In this document: positions 1 through 6,476 of the stretch, in pieces | How the letters are laid out: each line of letters starts with the position of its first letter | Numbering within the stretch: position 1 is the first letter of the stretch | Assembly: GCF_938029485.1 (NCBI RefSeq) | Contig: NZ_CALHGC010000254.1 | Coordinates: forward strand, 1 to 8,140 | Direction: 5' to 3' | Length of the DNA: 8,140 bases | From: an uncultured Treponema sp. | Lineage (GTDB): Bacteria > Spirochaetota > Spirochaetia > Treponematales > Treponemataceae | Made by a program: the position numbers and the translations under genes | The notes under the pieces: generated by a model | The model's database searches: none | What the model was told of the DNA's origin: nothing | The model's input: only the letters and a program-made list of their open reading frames with translations

Positions 1-1239
1 TTCCCTGAAACGGAAAAACAGTTCAGAGAAAGGATTTTTGACAATGTACACATTATGGATATTGTTAAAATATGCGAATACGGGCGCGTTGTCTTTGTGG
101 GTATTGTAAAGTCTAAAAAGTATGTAACACAGGTGAATGAAAGCGGGGCGATTAGGCGGCTTTCTGTAAGCGGTATTGCAGCAACAGGGCTTTTATCGCT
201 CTTTTACATTAACCTCGACACCTCTGCGTGTGCGCTTACCAAACAGTATAAAACGCAAAAATCGCTTATGAATGCACTGACACTGAAAAATGCGGGAACC
301 GACAAACCGGTGAGTGAGATTGTGAGCGGTATTTGGAACTGTTTTTTGGAAATATCAAGCCAACTGGGAACGCCGAAAATTGCTGAATATATCAATGACA
401 TAATGGGAGAAGGCACATCATTTTTTATTTTCGACGATTCAAAGTTTCATTATCCACTGGGGTGCGTGTTTGATGGGGAGCGGACACAGGATTTTTTCAG
501 TCTTATAGATAAACTTGTTCCGGAGCCGATTTATGAAAAAGTGCCGTGTATCGAAGGCGGAAAAATGAAAGTTAAAATCCGTCAATGTCCGTTTGATGAG
601 GGCGCATGGACTGCCATTAACCCGATTATGATTGATAATCGCTTTGTAAAGAGCTTTGAGGTTACGCAGAGCGACAGTGAAGTATATACCGTTTTTTACG
701 CATATTTGGACGGCTATCCAATAGAAGAAGAAAAGGCATTGCGCCTTTCTACAATAAAAGATGAGGCGATAGATAATTCGCTGCAGCATTCGGACAAATT
801 CAAACTATACGGCTACCGGCCGCTCATGGCTCATTTTATCGGGTACGGCACGAAAGACGGGGAATCCGATAGCAGTACGGCCGGTTCCATCGAGGCGATG
901 AGCAAAAAACTTAAGGCATGGTATGAAAATCTACCGGATATGCTGAGCGGGAATATTACCATGCCGCTCGTAGATACGGGGGTGAAGCCGCCGATGCCGG
1001 GCGATATTGTAAGTTTTTTGAAAGGTGAATTTTACGTTGAAGGCGTTACCCACAGCTGGAACTATGGAAGCGGAGGCGATGTAAACATCAGCGTCTCGCG
1101 CGGCGGTATATACACAAACGGTATTTTTTCCAAATACGAAGGGATAACCGACAAAATAGCGGCGTTTGAGGAAAAGAAACAGCCCATAAGCATTGAGACG
1201 ATAAAGAGTTTTCATGGGCTCAATAGGGGCGGTTTATGA
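1..1239 (+). CDS. Contractile tail hub protein (gp27/XkdQ/gpD-like), 5' partial
   Basis: The frame is open from base 1, so the gene begins upstream; 412 residues are visible. The first in-frame ATG, at 55, has no ribosome site before it and lies inside conserved-looking sequence, so it is probably internal. Hub proteins form the trimeric ring at the tip of the tail tube on which the spike sits. Seen here: an N-terminal beta-rich part with GRVVFVGIVKSKK (residues 28-40 of the visible protein), the central motif RQCPFDEGAW (194-203), which resembles the RxxPF...W pattern of hub proteins, and a C-terminal PMPGDIVSFL (331-340) followed by FYVEGVTHSWNYG (344-356) and VSRG (365-368). This ending, a beta strand reading 'YVEGVxHxW' followed by 'SRG', is typical of the family. 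The stop overlaps the spike gene start by four bases, and hub-spike adjacency supports the call. Assigned from motifs and context, not by alignment. Confidence 0.72.
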   Translation, partial: FPETEKQFRERIFDNVHIMDIVKICEYGRVVFVGIVKSKKYVTQVNESGAIRRLSVSGIAATGLLSLFYINLDTSACALTKQYKTQKSLMNALTLKNAGTDKPVSEIVSGIWNCFLEISSQLGTPKIAEYINDIMGEGTSFFIFDDSKFHYPLGCVFDGERTQDFFSLIDKLVPEPIYEKVPCIEGGKMKVKIRQCPFDEGAWTAINPIMIDNRFVKSFEVTQSDSEVYTVFYAYLDGYPIEEEKALRLSTIKDEAIDNSLQHSDKFKLYGYRPLMAHFIGYGTKDGESDSSTAGSIEAMSKKLKAWYENLPDMLSGNITMPLVDTGVKPPMPGDIVSFLKGEFYVEGVTHSWNYGSGGDVNISVSRGGIYTNGIFSKYEGITDKIAAFEEKKQPISIETIKSFHGLNRGGL

Positions 1240-2060
1240 ACATTTCTTTAATGCGAAAACAAAAAGCGGAAAGCCGCAGCCCTTTTAACAATTCAACACC
1301 GTATGATAAGCGATACGGCTTTTGGGGCGTAGTAAGAGAGGTACATCCTGAAGACTGTACCGTACATGTGCTTACCGATATGGGCATCCTTTTAACCGGT
1401 GTCCGCGTGGCTTCCGCCGAATGGGTAACGGTTGAGAAAGATAAGCCCCTTACCGGTGAGCGGCATTTGCCGCCGGTTGATACTTACGTTTTTTGTATGA
1501 TGCCTACCGGCGAATATACAAGCGCCTTTGTGCTGTGTTCCGGTTTTACACGGCAAGAAGCCGTACATGCAGACTTTAAAAAGAAAGGCGAAGATGCGGC
1601 AATGACGCATGAAAAAGTTGACAATTCACGTTGGCACTATACTTGCGATTACCGTACCGGCACAAAGAAGCTAGACAACAAAATGGAAGACCCGACCATC
1701 TCTATCGAAGTTGACCAAGAAACCGACGGCGATGAAAAGGTAACGATAACCGTACACGGCATGGTGATCACGGCAACAAAAGACGATGGTTTGAACATTA
1801 CAACCGACAAAAAAATAACGCTTAAAGACAAAGAAGGTTTTACATACGAAACGGAAAGTAACGTTTCGATTAAATCGTCAAAGCAAGGAACGGTTGAAGT
1901 CGGTAACAGCGTAGCGACATTGGGTGCTTTGATAGATGACCTTTTGGGCTATCTTGCGCAATTAAAGACGGTGGGAAGTCCTGCAAGTCATACGGCCGCG
2001 CCGGACTTTATTGCAAATATTCAGACGCTTAAAACGAAATGGGGGCAGGTGTTCAAATGA
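1236..2060 (+). CDS. Baseplate spike / assembly protein V-like (OB-fold)
   Basis: This 274-residue protein is probably the trimeric central spike that attaches under the hub and pierces the cell envelope. After a short polar N-terminus, residues 25-105 form an OB-fold-like beta domain starting RYGFWGVVREVHPEDCTV and ending AFVLCSGF. This matches the spike pattern of a short barrel that begins 'G.V..V...' and ends with a hydrophobic strand and glycine. Residues 153-225 are short alternating strands (VTITVHGMVITATKDDGLNI, ITLKDKEGFTYETE, VSIKSSKQGTVEVG), which suit a small beta-helix or prism. The C-terminus (226-274) looks helical (LIDDLLGYLAQLKTV...FIANIQTLKTKWGQVF). No HxH iron-binding tip motif, as known from P2-type spikes, is visible, so the apex may be another protein. 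The start ATG overlaps the hub stop (ATGA) and has AGGGG at 1225-1229, six bases upstream. Confidence 0.78.
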   Translation: MNISLMRKQKAESRSPFNNSTPYDKRYGFWGVVREVHPEDCTVHVLTDMGILLTGVRVASAEWVTVEKDKPLTGERHLPPVDTYVFCMMPTGEYTSAFVLCSGFTRQEAVHADFKKKGEDAAMTHEKVDNSRWHYTCDYRTGTKKLDNKMEDPTISIEVDQETDGDEKVTITVHGMVITATKDDGLNITTDKKITLKDKEGFTYETESNVSIKSSKQGTVEVGNSVATLGALIDDLLGYLAQLKTVGSPASHTAAPDFIANIQTLKTKWGQVFK

Positions 2061-2662
2061 GTTTGAATCAGAGTGCGCTCAAGGAAAATCTCGTTCAAGC
2101 GTTTCAAAGTATGAAAGACGGCGACGATTCGGTGTTCGCAAAAAAGGTAAGCGAAGCAATCGCAAACCATATAAAAACGGGGAACATTACGACCGTAGAT
2201 GCAGGTGCGGTTCCGGCTGGAGCTTTTACGGGAGTCGGAACCGGAGCTATGACAGTGGACGCATCGATCCTTGAAGGGGTTTTACGTGCTGCGTGTAAGT
2301 CAATGACGGCAATGAGCGCCGGTGGAAATGCGATATTGGCGACGCAGCTTGCCGCCGGTATGGATGCTATGACAAGCGCAGGACAGATTAAAACGACGAT
2401 TACAGGGACGGCGGTAACTCCTGCCGGTGTTTCGGTTCCGCTTGCAGGTATGGGGCAAGGAAAATTTGTGGGAGTAAGTGCACCGATTATTGCGGCGGTA
2501 AACGGTGCGTGCAGCGCGATGGAGACGATAAGCGAGGGCGGAGATTCGGTTTTAGCGGAGGCAATCGCTGCGGCAATTACGGTATATCTTCAAAGCGGCA
2601 TTATTACGGTACAGGGATTACCGCCGCTCGTAGGCAGTGTCGGAACCGGAACGATGGTATAG
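2057..2662 (+). CDS. Small phage protein of three tandem ~65-residue modules, function unknown
   Basis: This 201-residue protein is not confidently recognised. It reads as three divergent copies of one module, residues 1-66, 67-140 and 141-201. Each has an amphipathic helix, an 'xGG/GDDxxxA' turn (KDGDDSVFAKK, SAGGNAILATQ, SEGGDSVLAEA), a second Ala-rich helix, a short strand after S/TG (KTGNITTV, SAGQIKTTI, QSGIITVQ), and a Gly/Pro-rich end (FTGVGTGAM, MGQGKFVG, VGSVGTGTM). Copies 1 and 3 are closest. No signal peptide or membrane segment is seen. I chose ATG 2057 rather than the in-frame ATG at 2039 because it makes the ATGA overlap with the spike stop seen at the previous junction, and because GGGGGCAGG at 2041-2049 is well placed before it. 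Its place between spike and initiator suggests a baseplate or spike-associated structural part, perhaps trimeric. That role is inference. Confidence 0.7.
   Translation: MSLNQSALKENLVQAFQSMKDGDDSVFAKKVSEAIANHIKTGNITTVDAGAVPAGAFTGVGTGAMTVDASILEGVLRAACKSMTAMSAGGNAILATQLAAGMDAMTSAGQIKTTITGTAVTPAGVSVPLAGMGQGKFVGVSAPIIAAVNGACSAMETISEGGDSVLAEAIAAAITVYLQSGIITVQGLPPLVGSVGTGTMV
2057..2662 (+). repeat. Three-fold internal protein repeat in the spike-adjacent gene
   Basis: The three coding modules span about 2057-2254, 2255-2476 and 2477-2662. They are similar mainly at protein level, which indicates an old triplication. One short exact nucleotide trace survives: a 12-base identity at 2234-2245 and 2639-2650 that encodes the VGTG segment ending modules 1 and 3. 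The middle module is longer by roughly eight residues in its Gly/Pro-rich tail. Confidence 0.7.
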
Positions 2663-2681
2663 GAGCAGGGTGGAAACAATG
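2661..2681 (+). promoter_or_regulatory. Ribosome-site region deciding the start of the InlB-repeat gene
   Basis: AGGAG at 2661-2665 overlaps the stop codon of the upstream gene (2660-2662), and AGGGTGGA lies at 2667-2674. The first is well spaced for GTG 2670 only at a short four bases and is far (13 bases) from ATG 2679. The second suits ATG 2679. The two candidate starts differ by three residues, so the protein is nearly the same either way. The longer GTG 2637 start would overlap the upstream gene by 26 bases and has no clear ribosome site. Confidence 0.5.
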
Positions 2682-4652
2682 GGTTCTATAGGGCTTTTGA
2701 AATGGCGTAAAGCATATATGCTTGAGTTTTTAGACGGCACAGACGTAAAAGAGGTATTTACTTTTTCCGTGCCGCCTGAAAGCGAAGAATTTGTCTTTTC
2801 GCAGCGTATTACCGAAACAAAGACATTCGGCGGCTCCGTATTCGACGACTACGGAAATGATACCTACAAAATTACCCTATCCGGCTCAACGATTAACGAA
2901 GATAAAAAGCTGATTTACCGCGGTTTGAAAAAGCCTCCTTTATACCTTACCGGTACGAAAGAAATATTTACATTACAGAAAATTATTCAGAATTGGGCGG
3001 ACGGTAAGGCGTCGGCTGGATTTTTTAGGCAATCTTTAAATAATGCCGGCGATCGAAAGGTGTATCTTTATGACCTTTCAAAAATGAGCGTATTACAAAT
3101 CGCATCGGGAACCGCGACACGAAACTATTGGCGTGTATTTATTAAGGATTTAAAGATAAAACGCGATAAGTCAAAACCAAAGACTTATAACTACACGCTT
3201 GATATGATAGGTGTAGAAGAAAAAAAGAAACGCGGAATAAGCAAGCTGGATAGTATGGCAAATACCGTCGACGACATACAGGGTGTGATGGACAAAGTTG
3301 CTTCCGTTATGGATTTAGTTGAAGCGTCTACTGCGGCCTTAAATCAGATGGCTTCCGCTTTATCTCATGCACTGAAAAGCTATGAAAAAATGAAGAATAG
3401 AAACAACGTCGCGGTTGCGGTCATACTCGGTATAGGTTCAGGTCTTGATACAGTAAGCCGCATCATGGGCGGAGACGGCAATAGCTTTTATAACGCAACA
3501 AAAAATGTTCTTTCGGCTTGCAGCACTTTCAAAGGAATTGCAATGGGAAATAACGGAACAGTCAGTAAGTCAAGTACTTCGCAAAACACGGATATTTTCA
3601 CAGTGCGGTTCTATACAGGGGGCGGCTCCGGCATTCCTGTACAGCATGTTAAATACAGTAAAGCAGCTATAAAACCGGTTGATCCTGTACGTAAAAAGTA
3701 TCGTTTCGGCGGCTGGTACAAAGATACCGCTTACACGGCCGAATATGATTTTGCAACGGAAGTTACGGCAAATATTACCATCTATGCGAAATGGGTGCTT
3801 CAGGTTGCAACGATTACCTACAATTCGAAGAACGGCTCTCAGGTGATCCCGCAGGAAATTACGGTAGGCGAAAAAACGCAACCGCCTACAGCACCTACAA
3901 GAAGCGGTTACGCTTTTGACTTTTGGTGTATCGATTATGAATGTACAACCGAATTCAATTTTGATACGGCAATTACGGAGAATATAACGCTATATGCCGC
4001 ATGGAAACGTACCTGTAATGTGGTGTTTAATGCAGATGGCGGAAGCGCCGTAGCAGCGCAGACGGTTATCATCGGTACTCTTGCCGTGTATCCGATAACG
4101 CCCAAAAAAGAGAATTACACATTTGCGTATTGGTGTACCGACAGAGAGTTGACAACAGTATACGATTTTTCAACCCCCGTAACAAACAACATAACGCTTT
4201 ATGCGTGTTATGTGCAGATTGCCAATACGGTTGTATTCAACTCGATGGGCGGAAATAACATTGAATCACAGCGAGTTCCGATCGGCGGTCATGCTGCAGA
4301 GCCTGAAAAGCCGGTAAAAGAAGGCTTCGATTTTGTGTATTGGGCTACCGACCAAACAGGAACAAATCAATTCCGTTTTTCCACAACGCCGATAAACGCA
4401 CGTATTACGCTTTATGCAAAATGGACTGAATCGCGGTATACAGTTTCTTTTGACACAGATGGCGGAAGCGCCGTAGCAGCGCAGACGGTACCTTACGGGA
4501 AAAAGGCTGTGTTCCCGGATATACCGACAAAAGAAAAATGCGTATTTGAGATGTGGTGTACGAAGACGGCTGATAAGTATAACGAATTTGATTTTTCAAC
4601 ACCGATTACACAGGATTTGACACTGTATGCTTTGTGGTTCGGGGGTACATAA
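2679..4652 (+). CDS. Baseplate/tube-initiator-like protein with five C-terminal InlB-type repeats
   Basis: The protein has 657 residues in three parts. Residues 1-180 carry FTFSVPPESEEFVFSQRI (27-44), then a Gly-rich strand pair, TLQKIIQNWADG (98-109), and a strand pattern ending YNYTLDMIGVEEKKK. This resembles the N-terminal domain of XkdP/gp53-type proteins that seat the tail tube on the hub. Residues 185-300 look helical and moderately hydrophobic (VMDKVASVMDLVEASTAALN; VAVAVILGIG), perhaps a packing helix rather than a true membrane anchor. Residues 306-657 are five repeats of the Listeria-Bacteroides/InlB B-repeat (Flg_new) type. Each runs from a 'V.FxxxGG' strand through 'P..P.k..y.F..W' to 'FDFsTpIT.nITLYAxW'. 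Relatives of the N-terminal domain often end in LysM, so the repeats replace it. ATG 2679 is preferred; GTG 2670 and GTG 2637 are in-frame alternatives. The phage role is moderately sure, the repeats very sure. Confidence 0.72.
   Translation: MGSIGLLKWRKAYMLEFLDGTDVKEVFTFSVPPESEEFVFSQRITETKTFGGSVFDDYGNDTYKITLSGSTINEDKKLIYRGLKKPPLYLTGTKEIFTLQKIIQNWADGKASAGFFRQSLNNAGDRKVYLYDLSKMSVLQIASGTATRNYWRVFIKDLKIKRDKSKPKTYNYTLDMIGVEEKKKRGISKLDSMANTVDDIQGVMDKVASVMDLVEASTAALNQMASALSHALKSYEKMKNRNNVAVAVILGIGSGLDTVSRIMGGDGNSFYNATKNVLSACSTFKGIAMGNNGTVSKSSTSQNTDIFTVRFYTGGGSGIPVQHVKYSKAAIKPVDPVRKKYRFGGWYKDTAYTAEYDFATEVTANITIYAKWVLQVATITYNSKNGSQVIPQEITVGEKTQPPTAPTRSGYAFDFWCIDYECTTEFNFDTAITENITLYAAWKRTCNVVFNADGGSAVAAQTVIIGTLAVYPITPKKENYTFAYWCTDRELTTVYDFSTPVTNNITLYACYVQIANTVVFNSMGGNNIESQRVPIGGHAAEPEKPVKEGFDFVYWATDQTGTNQFRFSTTPINARITLYAKWTESRYTVSFDTDGGSAVAAQTVPYGKKAVFPDIPTKEKCVFEMWCTKTADKYNEFDFSTPITQDLTLYALWFGGT
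4033..4066 (+). repeat. 34-bp perfect direct repeat, copy 1
   Basis: These 34 bases at the beginning of InlB-type unit 3 are identical to 4456-4489 in unit 5. They encode the DGGSAVAAQTV segment. The copies are exactly 423 bases apart, two repeat units, and in the same reading frame. The units otherwise differ clearly at nucleotide level. Confidence 0.92.
4456..4489 (+). repeat. 34-bp perfect direct repeat, copy 2
   Basis: This is the partner of 4033-4066, at the same position within InlB-type unit 5. The flanking bases differ at both ends (g versus a upstream, t versus a downstream), so 34 bases is the full length of the exact match. Confidence 0.92.
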
Positions 4653-5392
4653 TGACTGATGAACAGATAAGTGAAATTGATAAAAGCGATATGCTGACCG
4701 ATTATCTTTCACAGCTTGAAGAAAAAGCGTGTGCCATCGCTGCTTTAGGTAAGGGAAAACAGACCAATGAGCAGTCAGTTGTATACGTTGCTCCAAACGG
4801 TAACGATGTATCTATTACCGTCTATGATTTTCGCTACCATACGTGGAAAAGCACGGATACGTTTGACAAGCTTGCTGCCGATTTATTGGGTAATCCCGAT
4901 TACGGGACTATGATTGCGTATTTTAACGGTATTGTAAATGAAAGCGAGGTTGAAGCCGGAACGAAAATCAAAATTCCTGTTTTGACCGAAGACGAATCGA
5001 ATGCCGGCAATTTTATCTATGCTGCGCCGGAAAAGCAAGAAAACTATGGTGTCGATATGACGCTTGATGAGAGCGGAGACTTCGCTGTTTCAGGCGGCGA
5101 TTTTGCAAGCGTGAATGGCCGTGATAACCTCACCCAAGCGATAGCATTACGTCTTACGACCGCATCGCAGAAACGAATAAGGATTACTGCCTACGGTATA
5201 CGTTCTTCTATCGGCGAGCCGATGGCGGTTCAAAGTTATCTTACCGGAAGCATAGAGCAGACTATTAAAGCAGACCCGCGTATAAGAGAAGTCGAACAAA
5301 TATCCTTCCGCGGAGACGGCGATATACTGCATCTTGAAGTAGTGTATGCGGACATAAACGGAGAAACCGGTTCGTACAAAGGAGAAATATAG
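4652..5392 (+). CDS. LysM-like domain fused to gp25/gpW-type baseplate wedge protein
   Basis: This 246-residue protein would be part of the wedge ring that surrounds the hub and starts sheath assembly. Residues 55-110 look like a LysM fold: STDTFDKLAADLLGNPDYG (67-85), then MIAYFNG (87-93), then EVEAGTKIKIPVL (99-111). This is the 'DTl..IA...lG....w..Ia..N......l..G..l.IP' pattern. Residues 135-246 match the gp25/gpW/XkdS type: GGDFASVNGRDNLTQAIALR (148-167), YGIRSSIGEP (181-190), IEQTIKADPRIREVEQISF (201-219) and HLEVVYADINGET at the end. A gp25-type protein is usually about 110-150 residues, so the N-terminal half is an extension. The classical EPR triplet of gp25 is not evident. ATG 4652 overlaps the preceding stop by one base (TAATG) with a weak GGGGG site at 4641-4645. 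An in-frame GTG at 4634 is less likely. Confidence 0.75.
   Translation: MTDEQISEIDKSDMLTDYLSQLEEKACAIAALGKGKQTNEQSVVYVAPNGNDVSITVYDFRYHTWKSTDTFDKLAADLLGNPDYGTMIAYFNGIVNESEVEAGTKIKIPVLTEDESNAGNFIYAAPEKQENYGVDMTLDESGDFAVSGGDFASVNGRDNLTQAIALRLTTASQKRIRITAYGIRSSIGEPMAVQSYLTGSIEQTIKADPRIREVEQISFRGDGDILHLEVVYADINGETGSYKGEI
5378..5384 (+). promoter_or_regulatory. Strong ribosome-binding site for the Baseplate J gene
   Basis: AAAGGAG lies nine bases before ATG 5394, inside the last codons of the gp25-type gene. It is the strongest site among the closely packed junctions and fixes the start of the next gene. Confidence 0.75.
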
Positions 5393-5393
5393 C

Positions 5394-6476
5394 ATGGCAA
5401 AAATAAGAAGATATGATGAAATTATGGCCGGTGCAACGGCGAATATGATTGCAAAGCAAGATAAGATAACCGATTTCAACGAGGGCAGTATCATTCACAC
5501 TATTCTTGATACGGTGTCGCGTATTGCAGAAAGAATGTATGTCGCGATAAGGCAGGGATACAATGAGCTTTTGCTGCTCATTCCGTATTCTATTCTAGGA
5601 TTTGAGCGAAAAAACGGACTTTATGCAAGCGGAAAGGTTATTTTTAAACGTTCTGTCGCACTTTCTGCACAGTCAATCATACCAAAAGGAACAAAAGTAT
5701 CCGGCGGCGGTTATTCGTTTACTACTGCGGAGGCTGCAATAATCCCTGTAGACGCAACGGAATCAAGCGCGGTTGAAATTGTCGCAGAAAAGGCAGGGCG
5801 TGCCTACAACACGGCGGCCGGAACGATAACTACCATTGATTCTGTTGTTCCTGCCGATGTCGTGGAAGTAACAAATCCGTATGCACTTTCAGGCGGTACA
5901 GACCAAGAAACCGATGCCGAATATAAAGAGCGCTTTCGCATTTATATAAACGGACTTTCAGGAACGAACTCATACGCAATCAAAAGTGCGGCATTAAGTG
6001 TAAATGCGGTAAGAAGCGTGTCAACGCAAAATCATAAGCCGCCATACAAGAACCTTTACAATATGAGTATTTACGTTGACGACGGTTCAGGCGGTGCGAC
6101 CGAACAAACGATAGAACAGGTTAAACGGGCTATAGAAGGCGATGACACCGAAGAAAATCCCGGACACCTTGCTCCGGGAATAAATATCCGCGTTCTTTCA
6201 CCGACAGCCATTCCGGTACATATTGAAATGACCGTATCAATCTATTCAATCGATTCTGCTGAAGCTCGTGATGGCATACGCTCTATAGTATCCGGCTATA
6301 TAAACGGTTTGACAATCGGAAAGCCGGTTGTGCTTTCTGAAATCATAACGAAGGTAATGGCATTGAATTATGTAAAGGATGTTTCAATTTCTTCTCCACA
6401 GACAAATGTTGCGCCTGCGATCAATCAGATCGCAAGAACGGGAACTGTGAAAATCAATTTAGTAGAGGCTGACTAA
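5394..6476 (+). CDS. Baseplate J / gp47-like wedge protein
   Basis: This 360-residue protein is of normal length for the Baseplate J family (about 300-380), whose members dimerise in the wedge and link the gp25-type protein to the fibre-bearing proteins. Family features in order: DFNEGSIIHTILDTVSRIAE (27-46), the usual acidic 'G...... l...a' helix start; IIPKGTKVSGGG (95-106) followed by SFTT; EKAGRAYNTAAGTITTI (132-148); ALSGGTDQETDAEYKERF (164-181), the most diagnostic block; then TNSYAIKSAALSVNAV (191-206), YVDDGSGG (227-234), and APGINIRVLSPTAIPVHIEM (260-279). The C-terminus has the alpha/beta domain with VLSEIITKVMALNYVKDV (313-330). There is one base between the upstream stop and this ATG, and the stop overlaps the next start (TAATG). 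This is one of the two most secure calls in the window. Confidence 0.92.
   Translation: MAKIRRYDEIMAGATANMIAKQDKITDFNEGSIIHTILDTVSRIAERMYVAIRQGYNELLLLIPYSILGFERKNGLYASGKVIFKRSVALSAQSIIPKGTKVSGGGYSFTTAEAAIIPVDATESSAVEIVAEKAGRAYNTAAGTITTIDSVVPADVVEVTNPYALSGGTDQETDAEYKERFRIYINGLSGTNSYAIKSAALSVNAVRSVSTQNHKPPYKNLYNMSIYVDDGSGGATEQTIEQVKRAIEGDDTEENPGHLAPGINIRVLSPTAIPVHIEMTVSIYSIDSAEARDGIRSIVSGYINGLTIGKPVVLSEIITKVMALNYVKDVSISSPQTNVAPAINQIARTGTVKINLVEAD

Larger units (their letters stand above)
3591..4649 (+). repeat. Five tandem InlB/Flg_new (Listeria-Bacteroides) protein repeats
   Basis: Repeat units lie at about 3600-3803, 3804-4010, 4011-4217, 4218-4430 and 4431-4649, each 68-73 residues. All five share an opening strand (VRFYTGG, ITYNSKNG, VVFNADGG, VVFNSMGG, VSFDTDGG), a middle aromatic 'F..W' (FGGWYKD, FDFWCID, FAYWCTD, FVYWATD, FEMWCTK), an 'F.F.T' segment, and a closing 'ITLYAxW' (ITIYAKW, ITLYAAW, ITLYACY, ITLYAKW, LTLYALW). 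The third unit ends in Y where the others have W. Units 2, 3 and 5 have Cys right after the Trp. These folds are known from bacterial surface adhesins. Here they end the protein, so they would probably project from the baseplate. Confidence 0.9.

Noticed and set aside
55..57. ATG at 55 as the true start of the hub gene
   Set aside because: The same frame stays open to base 1, there is no Shine-Dalgarno sequence upstream, and the preceding residues read as ordinary coding sequence.
439..789. 116-codon minus-strand frame opposite the hub gene
   Set aside because: It is antisense to well-supported hub sequence, including the RQCPFDEGAW motif, and has no ribosome site or recognisable domain.
2011..2274. 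87-codon plus-strand frame rich in Arg and Gly
   Set aside because: It overlaps the end of the spike gene and the start of the triplicated gene in another frame. Its basic, low-complexity content reflects the purine-rich codons of the true frames.
2931..3600. Hydrophobic VAVAVILGIG segment (residues 243-252 of the InlB-repeat protein) as a membrane anchor
   Set aside because: The hydrophobic run is only about ten residues and is flanked by soluble-looking helices. There is no signal peptide, and the phage tail context argues against a membrane protein.
3591..4649. Repeat array as a CRISPR or DNA-level satellite
   Set aside because: Units are about 207 bases, keep the reading frame, and are conserved at protein rather than nucleotide level except for one 34-base pair.
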